Assembly (NCBI GenBank): GCA_943370355.1 | Contig: CALRQP020000018.1 | Span: 1 to 64,000 of the forward strand | Length of the DNA stretch: 64,000 nucleotides | From: JADCGM01 sp943370355 | GTDB lineage: Bacteria > Pseudomonadota > Alphaproteobacteria > Sphingomonadales > Sphingomonadaceae | Reading direction: 5' to 3' | Shown: positions 50,008-57,757 of the stretch, piece by piece | How positions within the stretch are numbered: the stretch's first letter is position 1 | Layout of the letters: each line of letters begins with the position of its first letter | Position numbers and translations under genes: made by a program | Notes under the pieces: generated by a model | What the model was told of the DNA's origin: nothing | What the model saw: the letters and a program-made list of their open reading frames with translations, nothing else | Database searches by the model: none

Positions 50008-52250
50008 GCCGCAACCACCAAACCACTGGAAATCATTGTGTCGATCTCGCCCGCGCCGAACCCGAATTCCGCTAGAATTTCGCGGCTGTGCTCACCGAGC
50101 ACCGGCGGCGCACGGTCGAACCGCGTGCCTAGGTCGCCGAAATCGAAGAATGTGCCGACCTGCTCGAACCGGCCCCAAAGTTTGTGCGGGTAGCTGACGG
50201 CGAGGTTCAGCGCACGATTTGCCGGATCGTTGAAAAACGCCTCGCGTTGGTTTTCGGCCGCGCGGACAGCCTGCCCGCCGGCCGAGCGCACGGTTGCGAC
50301 CCCAGTCGAGACGCTCATGCCGGCGAACGCCGCTGCGAGATCGTCGCCGAGGTTCGCCCTTAGCGCCGTGAGCGCGCCCGCCGCTTCGGTCACCGTCATC
50401 ATCCAGCCATCGGCACAACGAAACAGCCGCCGTGCCTCCGACACGCCGCATTGGTCCGCGTCGAGGCGGGGGAATGGCGACAGGCTGCCGTCAGGAAGCA
50501 CCACTGTCTCGCGCAATGTCATCATGCCGGCGCCGAGCAGCGAAGCAGCGACAGCACTCCCCTCGCTAGTCTGGTCCCGTTTATTTAGTGCCAGAAGGGT
50601 GGCGACAGTCGATGCCATCGCGCATTGATGGTCCATCATGCCGAAGCGGTACCAGATCGGCGGATTGCCTGCGCCTGCGCCCTCATATTCCCAGCCGCAA
50701 CTCGCCTGGAACAATTGGTCGAATCCCGGCCAGTCCTTGCGCGGCCCGACGGGGCCGTAGGAACTCACATGACAATAGACCAGGCCGGGGTTGATCGCTT
50801 TCAGGCTTAGATAGTCCAGCCCGAGCTTGGTCGCTGCCGGCATCCTGAGATTGTGGTGAACGACGTCAGCCCAGCGGACCAACCGTTCGAGGATGGCGCG
50901 GCCTGCCGGGTTCTTGAGATCGATCGCGATCGAGCGCTTGCCGCGCTGGCAGGCTGCAAAGGCCCATTCCGCGTGCCGCATCATGTCGCCGGAGGCGGCC
51001 TCGAGCTTGATGACCTCCGCGCCGAGCGACGATAGGATCATCGCAGCGAAGGGCCCGGCGAGAAAATTGCCGAGGTCGAGCACTTTCAGGCCTTCGAGCG
51101 GGAAAGCGAGATCGCTGCCGGCCGGCAGCGGACCTCTTGGCGTCCAGCCTGCAGCGACGGTCCGGCCGTCGTCGATGCGTGGGGCAGGGCGCATCACCCT
51201 GGCTGGCGGATCGATCTGCATCGGCGAGCCAGGCTGCAGCGTCTGGCCGAGCACCGGGTCGTCGACGGTCACGACATAGCCGTTTACGCGCGCCTGCTCG
51301 TCGTCATACAGCGCGCCCATCGGCAGCACCGGCTGTACGCTGACGTCGTGCGCCCAGAGTTCGTCGAGCCAATACTGGCGCGGATGCTGGCGAAACACGA
51401 TCGCATTGGCCCCGAAGCTCGGTACGACCGGTGCGCCGCTCCGCTCCGCAATCGCCGCCGCGCGGACCTCAGGATCCAGCGCGTCCAGACCGGCGCGCAT
51501 CGTCGGCGCGCGGTCGGGGTTGCTCATCACGTGGATCCAGCTGCCGTCGGCACATTCGAACTGATAGGCGCTGATCTTCTTGTCATAGCCGCGCGCAAGG
51601 CTCGGGGTCGGCGTCTCGGCGCGCGACCACAGCATGATCACAGAGGTCAATGCGCCCTGCAGCAGACTGGTGTCCGCGCGTCCGCCACGCCCGGTCTGCT
51701 TGCGTGCCAGAAGGCGGGCCAGCGCGGCGATCGCGGCTAGATAGGCGGCTCCCCCTTCGCCGAGCGGAAAACGCAAATAGATCGGGCCCTCGCGATCGAC
51801 CGCGCGTTGCTCGTCGCAAATTCCGGCCTCGGCGAGTACCAGCGCGTCGTCCACCGGGGTTCCGGCATTGGGATGTCCCGAGGGCCAACCGCCGATCCGG
51901 CTCGCGATCAGATGCGGATGCCGCGCCGCCAGCCCGCTGCCACCGAGCATGCGGCCTAATGCGCCGTCCGGGCGGTCGTGAAATAAGATGTCGGCACCTG
52001 CGAGCAGGCGGTCTAGCTCGTTACGACCCGCCTCGCTTTCCAGCTCCAGCGCCAGCGAATATTTGCTGCGATTGTGGACGGCAAAGCCCGCCGTTCCGCG
52101 TCCCGGATCGCCCTGCAAATCCTCGACAAAGATCGTCTCGGCCCCCGCCTCGGCGAGGAGCATCGCGGCAAGCTGGCCGGCACGTCCCTGCGACAGGTCC
52201 ACGACCCTGATGCCGTCCAGAATCACCCTATCCCCCTTCTTTTCAGCCAT
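50004..52250 (-). CDS. double-domain family III CoA transferase (CaiB/BaiF)
   Basis: A 748-residue tandem protein. The first half starts VILDGIRVVDLSQGRAGQLAA and has an Asp in GTPVDDALVLAEAG; the second starts FPLEGLKVLDLGNFLAGPFAA and has an Asp in DWPGFDQLFQASCG, the position of the catalytic Asp of formyl-CoA transferase. Family III enzymes are usually 380-450 residues and dimeric, so this is an internal fusion. It would move CoA between acids or racemise an alpha-methyl acyl-CoA. The start is unclear: ATG 52250 has no ribosome binding site, and ATG 52268 lies inside the operator. Confidence 0.88.
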   Translation of the reverse strand: MAEKKGDRVILDGIRVVDLSQGRAGQLAAMLLAEAGAETIFVEDLQGDPGRGTAGFAVHNRSKYSLALELESEAGRNELDRLLAGADILFHDRPDGALGRMLGGSGLAARHPHLIASRIGGWPSGHPNAGTPVDDALVLAEAGICDEQRAVDREGPIYLRFPLGEGGAAYLAAIAALARLLARKQTGRGGRADTSLLQGALTSVIMLWSRAETPTPSLARGYDKKISAYQFECADGSWIHVMSNPDRAPTMRAGLDALDPEVRAAAIAERSGAPVVPSFGANAIVFRQHPRQYWLDELWAHDVSVQPVLPMGALYDDEQARVNGYVVTVDDPVLGQTLQPGSPMQIDPPARVMRPAPRIDDGRTVAAGWTPRGPLPAGSDLAFPLEGLKVLDLGNFLAGPFAAMILSSLGAEVIKLEAASGDMMRHAEWAFAACQRGKRSIAIDLKNPAGRAILERLVRWADVVHHNLRMPAATKLGLDYLSLKAINPGLVYCHVSSYGPVGPRKDWPGFDQLFQASCGWEYEGAGAGNPPIWYRFGMMDHQCAMASTVATLLALNKRDQTSEGSAVAASLLGAGMMTLRETVVLPDGSLSPFPRLDADQCGVSEARRLFRCADGWMMTVTEAAGALTALRANLGDDLAAAFAGMSVSTGVATVRSAGGQAVRAAENQREAFFNDPANRALNLAVSYPHKLWGRFEQVGTFFDFGDLGTRFDRAPPVLGEHSREILAEFGFGAGEIDTMISSGLVVAA

Positions 52251-52259
52251 AGTCACGAA

Positions 52260-52278
52260 AATTGACATTACGTCAATT
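52260..52278. promoter_or_regulatory. family B operator-like site 1
   Basis: AATTGACATTACGTCAATT has perfect 7-bp arms around a 5-bp centre, the best copy of the family B palindrome. It lies between the divergent CoA transferase and SDR genes, 9 bases from one start and 37 from the other. TetR-type dimers bind palindromes of this size. Confidence 0.7.
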
Positions 52279-52315
52279 GCAGCCGATTGTCCTTGAAACT
52301 CATGGGGAGAGATCA

Positions 52316-53071
52316 ATGCGGTTTGCGGGCAAAGTTGCGGTCGTCACAGGCGCGGGCCAGGGAATCGGCGAGACCTATGCGAAGCGGCTCGCGGCCGAAG
52401 GCGCTTCGGTGATCGTCGCCGAGATCAACGAGACGCAGGGCCAGCGAGTCGCCGACGAGATCGCAGCATCCGGCGGGAGGGCGCTGTTCGTGCGCTCCGA
52501 TGTGTCGGACGAATCCTCCTGCCTCGCGCTTGCGGAGGCCGCCAAGGTCGCGTTCGGCGGAGTTGACTATCTCGTCAACAATGCCGCGATTTTTGCTGGC
52601 ATGACCTACAGCTCGCTTATGGCTATCGATCATGATTATTACATGAAGTTCATGGCGGTGAACTTGCATGGCGCGCTGTGGATGACGCGCGCAATCGTGC
52701 CGCTGATGCTCGAGCGCGGCGGCGGAGCGATCGTCAATCAGTCATCGACGGCGGCTTACACGTCGGGCGGGCCGGCGGCGCACTATAGCATCTCGAAACT
52801 CGGGACCAACGGCCTGACCATGTCGCTCGCCGCCGAACTCGGGCCGAAGAATATCCGGGTAAACGGCGTTGCGCCGGGTCCGACGATGACGGGCGCGATG
52901 CAGCAGGTTGATCCCAAGATCATCGATGGCATTGTCGCGTCGATGCCCCTGGGCCGCATCGGCAGAACCGAGGATCAGGCCGATGCGGTGCTTTTCCTGC
53001 TGTCCGATTCTGCGGCGTTCATCACGGGCCAGACGCTCTGCGTCGATGGCGGCATGATCCGGAAACCCTGA
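52316..53071 (+). CDS. SDR family oxidoreductase
   Basis: A 251-residue classical SDR: TGAGQGIG, NNAAIFAGM, the serine in VNQSSTAAY and YSISKLGTN, ending VDGGMIRKP. A strong GGGGAGA precedes the ATG; the open frame extends 18 codons further back through the operator. It shares one base with the DUF35 gene (TGATG), so the two are coupled. Likely makes or consumes the beta-hydroxy/keto intermediate of the aldolase step. Confidence 0.9.
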   Translation: MRFAGKVAVVTGAGQGIGETYAKRLAAEGASVIVAEINETQGQRVADEIAASGGRALFVRSDVSDESSCLALAEAAKVAFGGVDYLVNNAAIFAGMTYSSLMAIDHDYYMKFMAVNLHGALWMTRAIVPLMLERGGGAIVNQSSTAAYTSGGPAAHYSISKLGTNGLTMSLAAELGPKNIRVNGVAPGPTMTGAMQQVDPKIIDGIVASMPLGRIGRTEDQADAVLFLLSDSAAFITGQTLCVDGGMIRKP

Positions 53072-53466
53072 TGGCGCGCGTCCTGCCTGAGCTTACGCCC
53101 GAAAACACGCCCTTCTGGACAGGCGGGGGGCGCGGCGAACTGCTGATCGTGCACTGCGACGCCTGCGGCAAGTCGATCCACCCGCCGCAGTTGATTTGTC
53201 CTGCCTGCCTGTCGCGCAACGTCGCGCCGCGCCCCGCCAAAGGCACGGCAACGATCCACAGCTTCACCGTCAATCACCAGCCCTGGATGCCGGGCATCAA
53301 GGTGCCCTATGTCCTCGTCGTCGCCGATCTTGATGGCGAGCCGGGCGTCCGGCTGACCGCCGAACTGCTCGACGCCGATCCGGAGACCGTGGCGATCGGC
53401 CAGCCGCTCGCAGTCACCTTTACCGAGGATCGCGACTGCTGGATCCCGCAGTTCCGGCGGATTTAG
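53071..53466 (+). CDS. DUF35 OB-fold zinc-ribbon protein
   Basis: A 131-residue acyl-CoA-binding partner. An N-terminal helix with NTPFWTGG leads to a rubredoxin-like zinc ribbon with Cys29, Cys32, Cys43 and Cys46, followed by an OB fold (ATIHSFTVNHQ, VPYVLVVADLDG, VRLTAELLD). DUF35 proteins such as the C-terminal domain of ChsH2 bind and activate Ltp aldolases. The stop overlaps that of the convergent amidohydrolase by 4 bases. Its partner could be the thiolase-like protein at 48826-50007. Confidence 0.9.
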   Translation: MARVLPELTPENTPFWTGGGRGELLIVHCDACGKSIHPPQLICPACLSRNVAPRPAKGTATIHSFTVNHQPWMPGIKVPYVLVVADLDGEPGVRLTAELLDADPETVAIGQPLAVTFTEDRDCWIPQFRRI

Positions 53467-54776
53467 GCTGCCGCGAACATGCGGATGATCTCGCCTGAGG
53501 TCACCGGACGTCGCGCCTTGCCGACGATATCCATGCTGTCGGTTTTCAAGCCGCCGAGGCCCACGCGCGGCGACACGTCGACATCCTTGCCGAGCACGCG
53601 CAGCGCGCCCACTGTGCAATTGTCCCGCCCGCCCATAGCGGCGAAGGGGTCGAAGTTGTATTCGCGCATGACGTTCAGGTGGGTGATCTTGTCGATTGTC
53701 GTCTTGGGCAATCCGTTGACCGACGCCCACAGATATTCCGGAACGTTCGGCCATACCGTATCGGAATGCGGATAGTCGCATTCATAGGCGACCATATTCT
53801 CGTTCAGATAGTCGAGGTTCTTGAGCCCGAACTGGTCGTCGATGAAACAGCAGATAATGTGCCGCTTGAAGACGTCGCTCGGCCGCTCCTTGCCAAAATC
53901 GCTGAACGTCCACTCATGATGATGTTCGTAGGTGAAATCGGCGCGTTCAAGGAAGTAGGGGACCCAGCCGATGCCGCCTTCGCTGAGCGCCATGCGCAAT
54001 TCCGGATATCGCTTCCAGAAGGTCGCGAAGGTCCAGTCGGCCGCCGAATTGGAGATCGACATCGGCATCGTCGTGATCCACGCGTCGATCGGGCTTTCCT
54101 CCGACGCATGCGCAGCGCGCGCTCCAGTGCCGATATGGCAATTGAGGACCATCTTATAGTCAACGCAGGCCTTCCAGAACGGCTCCCAATATTCATTGTG
54201 GATACTCGGCAGTCCGACCAGCGCCGGATTGTCGGGAAAAGTCACGGCATGGACGCCGAGATCGCTCATCCGCTTCATCTCGGCGAGCGTCGCCGCCATG
54301 TCCCAGATCGGCATCATCACCAGCGGGATCAGCCGTCCGGGCGCTGCGCCGCACCAGTCATGCACATGCCAGTCGTTATAGGCGCGCACTGCCATCAGCG
54401 CCGCATCGGGTGCCTTGACGGCAGCCTGCACGAACACATTGCCCGCAAAGGACGGGAAGGTCGGGAAATTGAAGGCGGCGAGCAGGCCGTTGACGTTCAT
54501 GTCGTCGATGCGCGCATTCGGGTCGTAGCAGCCCTTGCGAACCTGGTCGAAGCGTGTCGGCTCCATGCCATATTCGCTGCGCGGACGCCCGACCACGGCA
54601 TTGAGGCCGATCGTCGGATACACGGTGTCGTTCCAGTACCAGACCTGCTTGTCGCCCTTGTCGATGATCTTCGGCGCGCGGTCCTTCATGGCGTCTGGAT
54701 AATGGCGGATAAACGAGTCCGGCGCTTCGAGCACATGGTCGTCAATACTGACGAGAATCATGTCATCCATCTGCAT
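53463..54776 (-). CDS. amidohydrolase-family metal-dependent hydrolase (ACMSD-like)
   Basis: A 437-residue TIM-barrel protein of the amidohydrolase-2 type. Candidate metal ligands are in ISIDDHVLEAP-like N-terminal DDH, LNCHIGTG, and the Asp of CDYPHSDTVWP. The family includes decarboxylases and C-C hydrolases as well as amidohydrolases, so it may open a ring or remove a carboxyl group. Start at MQMDDMILV, with GGGGAG 7 bases upstream. Single-gene unit behind its own family B site. Long homologues are common in polycyclic-compound clusters, but the reaction is not known. Confidence 0.85.
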   Translation of the reverse strand: MQMDDMILVSIDDHVLEAPDSFIRHYPDAMKDRAPKIIDKGDKQVWYWNDTVYPTIGLNAVVGRPRSEYGMEPTRFDQVRKGCYDPNARIDDMNVNGLLAAFNFPTFPSFAGNVFVQAAVKAPDAALMAVRAYNDWHVHDWCGAAPGRLIPLVMMPIWDMAATLAEMKRMSDLGVHAVTFPDNPALVGLPSIHNEYWEPFWKACVDYKMVLNCHIGTGARAAHASEESPIDAWITTMPMSISNSAADWTFATFWKRYPELRMALSEGGIGWVPYFLERADFTYEHHHEWTFSDFGKERPSDVFKRHIICCFIDDQFGLKNLDYLNENMVAYECDYPHSDTVWPNVPEYLWASVNGLPKTTIDKITHLNVMREYNFDPFAAMGGRDNCTVGALRVLGKDVDVSPRVGLGGLKTDSMDIVGKARRPVTSGEIIRMFAAA

Positions 54777-54792
54777 CGCATCACTCCCCAAG

Positions 54793-54811
54793 AATTGATG
54801 AATCGTCAATT
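54793..54811. promoter_or_regulatory. family B operator-like site 2
   Basis: AATTGATGAATCGTCAATT matches site 1 in size, arms and spacing with one mismatch between the arms. It lies 16 bases upstream of the amidohydrolase start and after the end of the thiolase-like gene, so it serves only the amidohydrolase. Confidence 0.68.
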
Positions 54812-54837
54812 ACAGAATACTGCCCGTTTTGCAAGCC

Positions 54838-56022
54838 TTAGTCGCGCGCCAGCAGGAAGCAGCCGGCCAGCGGCCCGCCCGCCGTCGACAGCGCTGCGAC
54901 CTTCGGCTCGCCCCTTACCTGCCGCGCGCCGGCCTCGCCCCAGAGCTGGACGCACGCCTCATGCACCTGCCCATAGGCATGCATCCGCCCCGCCGACAGC
55001 GCGCCGCCATTGGTGTTGATCGGTAGTTCGCCCTCCAACGCGATGCGGCTGCCGTCGCCGATGAAGTCGCCGGCCTCGAAGCGTTTGCAGAAGCCGAAAT
55101 TCTCCAGCCAGTTGATCGTGTGATAGCTGAACCCGTCATAGAGTTCGGCGACATCGACATCCTTGGGTTTGAGATCGGTGCGGCTCCACATCATCTCGGC
55201 GACCTTGGGCTGGGCCTGCGTTGCCAGCGCATCTAGCTGGGTCCAGCTGTTGCGATATTGCATCGAACTGCCCACCGCCTCGATCCAGGTCAGCGGGTTG
55301 GGACCGTCGCGCGCCGCGTCGATATGGCTGAGGATGATCGCGGTCGATCCGTCGATCGGCACGTCGCAGTCGTAGAGCCGGAGCGGCGTTGAGATGATCG
55401 GCGAGGCGAAATAGTCGTCGAGCGTGATCGGCGTCCGGTAGACCGCCGCCCGGTTCAGCGCGGCGTTGCGGCGGCCGTTGATTGCGATGCGTGCAACCTG
55501 CTCGGGCCGGATGCCCGACTCATGCACGTAACGCTGGAAGAACAGCGCCTGCTGCGTCGCTGCCGCATAGCAATGATAGGGCGAGTACCAGGCGAAGCCG
55601 CCGCGCACGCGGTCGCCGGGCCGGTTCAGCGCATTGGCGAACCCCGTCTTGCGCGCCGTTGCTTCGAACATCGTGCGGAACACCAGCACATGCCGGGCGA
55701 GACCGGCACTGATCGCGCCGATGGCGTTGAACAGTGCGCCGAACTGCCCGGAAGTTTCCGACGCATTGGAATACCAGTTGAGCTTCAGCCGCAGCGCATC
55801 CTGAAGCGCCGGGATGCCGACATCGGAAAAGCCCGATCCGTCGCCACGGTCGCCCGGCCAGGTCGCCATGCCGTCGATGTCGGCGCGGGTCAGCCCGGCA
55901 TTGCGGATCGCGCCCATCGCGGCATCGATGCTGAGTGACAGCGCAGACCGGTCGCTGCCGCGTGAGATCGCCGACTGGCCGATGCCGCGGATCGCCGTGC
56001 GCTTCTCCGGGTAGGCAGTCAT
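54838..56022 (-). CDS. thiolase-like protein without nucleophilic Cys (SCP-x/Ltp family)
   Basis: A 394-residue thiolase-fold protein. The nucleophile region reads NWYSNASETSGQFG and has no cysteine. VAELYDGFSYHTINWLENFGF and NTNGGALSAGRMHAYG mark the Ltp aldolase group. It starts inside the stop of the DUF35 gene (ATGA) and is therefore almost certainly complexed with that protein. Probable retro-aldol cleavage of a beta-hydroxyacyl-CoA. The neighbouring long frame upstream is not part of it. Confidence 0.88.
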   Translation of the reverse strand: MTAYPEKRTAIRGIGQSAISRGSDRSALSLSIDAAMGAIRNAGLTRADIDGMATWPGDRGDGSGFSDVGIPALQDALRLKLNWYSNASETSGQFGALFNAIGAISAGLARHVLVFRTMFEATARKTGFANALNRPGDRVRGGFAWYSPYHCYAAATQQALFFQRYVHESGIRPEQVARIAINGRRNAALNRAAVYRTPITLDDYFASPIISTPLRLYDCDVPIDGSTAIILSHIDAARDGPNPLTWIEAVGSSMQYRNSWTQLDALATQAQPKVAEMMWSRTDLKPKDVDVAELYDGFSYHTINWLENFGFCKRFEAGDFIGDGSRIALEGELPINTNGGALSAGRMHAYGQVHEACVQLWGEAGARQVRGEPKVAALSTAGGPLAGCFLLARD

Positions 56023-56420
56023 GCCACGGGCTCGAAAAGCGGCACCCAGACATCCTCGCGCTGCTCGAACAGCACGCGGACCTTCATGCCGATATGCACC
56101 GCGTCCGGCGCACAGTTGACGATATTGGTGGCGAGACGGACATCGTCCTGCTCGGCAATCGTGACGAGTGCCAGCACATAGGGCACCGGCAGGTCCGGCA
56201 TCCATTGCTTGTGGTTGACGGTGAAGCTCTCGACCGTCGCGAGGCCCGACACCGGCTGCGGGACTACCGAACGCGCCTCGCAGCGCGGGCAGAAATCGAT
56301 CGGCGGATGCACGCGGTAGCCGCAGTCGGCGCATTGCCCGATCAGCAGCTCGCCGCGCTGCCCGCCGGTCCAGAACGCACGATTGTCCCGGTCGATGGCC
56401 GGCAGCGGGGAGGGGGTCAC
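56019..56420 (-). CDS. DUF35 OB-fold zinc-ribbon protein
   Basis: A 133-residue protein if started at the GTG that overlaps the P450 stop (GTGA); the longer open frame reads back through the P450 gene. Zinc ribbon Cys30, Cys33, Cys44 and Cys47, then ATVESFTVNHK and an OB fold. Length and sequence agree with the DUF35 protein at 53071-53466. It is the partner of the thiolase-like protein encoded next. Both follow a P450 in a three-gene operon. Confidence 0.87.
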   Translation of the reverse strand: MTPSPLPAIDRDNRAFWTGGQRGELLIGQCADCGYRVHPPIDFCPRCEARSVVPQPVSGLATVESFTVNHKQWMPDLPVPYVLALVTIAEQDDVRLATNIVNCAPDAVHIGMKVRVLFEQREDVWVPLFEPVA

Positions 56421-57670
56421 CACACCAGCGGCAGGTTGCGGATCGACAGCAGCCCCGGCGTGACCGTCGTGTCGGCACCCGGCTTGATCCGGAATTCCGG
56501 AATCCGCATGAACCACTCATCGAGCAACACGCGCAGCTCGCGCCGCGCCAGATGCGCGCCGAGGCAGATATGCGAACCGCCGGCCAGCGTGAAATGCCGG
56601 TTGGCCTTGCGCTCGGGGTCAAAGTCACGCGGGCAGCCAAACTGCGCCGGATCGAAATTGCCCGATGTGTTCAGGCACTGCACCCAGTCGCCCTTCTTGA
56701 TCTCGACGCCATGCCAAGTGAAATCCTTCTTCACCTTCCGGCTCGAATTGACGAGCGGCTGGGTGCGCAAGAACTCTTCGACGGCGCTCGGGATGATCTC
56801 GGGATTGTCGCGGATGCGGCGTTGCAGCGCCGGGTCATTGCCGAGCCGCCGGAACATCTGGCTGATCGTCGAAGCGACCGTGTCGAGGCCGCCGAGCCAC
56901 AAGAACCAGATCGTGCCAAGAATCTCGTCGTCGGTCAGCGGCCGCCCATCGATCTGGCCATGGACGATTTTGCTGGCGAGTCCGTCGTCGGGGCTCGTCG
57001 TCTTCTCGGCGATGAAGGCTCGCAGATAGGCGACCACGCCGGCGACCGCCTTGCCGACTTTGGCATAATCGCCCGAGTGCAGGATCTCCCATTCCCAGGC
57101 GAGGAACTGCTCGAACATCGCGAAGGGGAAGCCCATCAGGTCCAGGAAGATCCGGACCGGATAGACCCGGCCGAAATCATAGGCGATATCGACTTCGCCC
57201 TTGTCGGCGAACCCGTCGATCATCTCGGCGACCACCGCGCGGATCTTCGGCTCCATCGCCGTCATCGCAACGGGGGTGAAATTGGGGTTCAGGAATTTGC
57301 GATATTTGGCATGTTCAGGCGGGTCGATCGCCAGCGGGATCGACTTGAATGTCTCGCCTGCCAGCCGCTGAAACTCGGCGACGCTCTCGGTCGAGAACAG
57401 CTCATTGTCCTCGTAGACCCGGCGGATGTCCCCATAATGCGAGACAGTCCACTGGCCGCCCGTCTGCCCCGCGAAATCGAACGGGCTGTACAGGATTCGC
57501 GGCACGTCGGGATCGCGGAGCCGGTCGCACAGCAGATAGGGATCGGGCAGGTTGTTCGGGGTGCCGCCATTGGCAAAGCGCACATCGACGACGAGGTCGC
57601 GCGGCACATGTGGGGGTGCCGGATGGTCGATCCGCTCGATGTCGATCCGGTTTGTGGCAGCGTCTAGCAT
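56417..57670 (-). CDS. cytochrome P450 (CYP101-like)
   Basis: A 417-residue soluble P450. The I helix reads WLGGLDTVASTIS, the ExxR is in VEEFLRTQ, and the heme loop LAGGSHICLGAHLARREL holds the cysteine near residue 369; the first Phe of the usual FGxG is replaced. GGSHxCxGxHLARRE and the end RIPEFRI resemble the camphor/terpenoid CYP101 group. Start at MLDAATNR, with GGGGGC 5 bases upstream, rather than at the TTG further out. First gene of the P450-DUF35-aldolase operon. Confidence 0.93.
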   Translation of the reverse strand: MLDAATNRIDIERIDHPAPPHVPRDLVVDVRFANGGTPNNLPDPYLLCDRLRDPDVPRILYSPFDFAGQTGGQWTVSHYGDIRRVYEDNELFSTESVAEFQRLAGETFKSIPLAIDPPEHAKYRKFLNPNFTPVAMTAMEPKIRAVVAEMIDGFADKGEVDIAYDFGRVYPVRIFLDLMGFPFAMFEQFLAWEWEILHSGDYAKVGKAVAGVVAYLRAFIAEKTTSPDDGLASKIVHGQIDGRPLTDDEILGTIWFLWLGGLDTVASTISQMFRRLGNDPALQRRIRDNPEIIPSAVEEFLRTQPLVNSSRKVKKDFTWHGVEIKKGDWVQCLNTSGNFDPAQFGCPRDFDPERKANRHFTLAGGSHICLGAHLARRELRVLLDEWFMRIPEFRIKPGADTTVTPGLLSIRNLPLVW

Positions 57671-57720
57671 CCGTGCCCCCAAAGTCGCTTATGCTTGCTT
57701 TGATGCGGATGCTCCCGCAT

Positions 57721-57739
57721 AATTGATGGAATGTCAATT
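57721..57739. promoter_or_regulatory. family B operator-like site 3
   Basis: AATTGATGGAATGTCAATT, with one mismatch between the arms, lies between the divergent P450 and ligase genes. It contains an ATG in frame with the ligase (57731), but the probable start codon is further on at 57758, so the site is upstream of the gene. Confidence 0.68.
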
Positions 57740-57757
57740 ATGTTTGGGGGTGTTGCC

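Noticed and set aside
53679..55019. 446-codon plus-strand open frame
   Set aside because: Antisense to the amidohydrolase and the end of the thiolase-like gene, and it passes through a family B operator; no protein family features.
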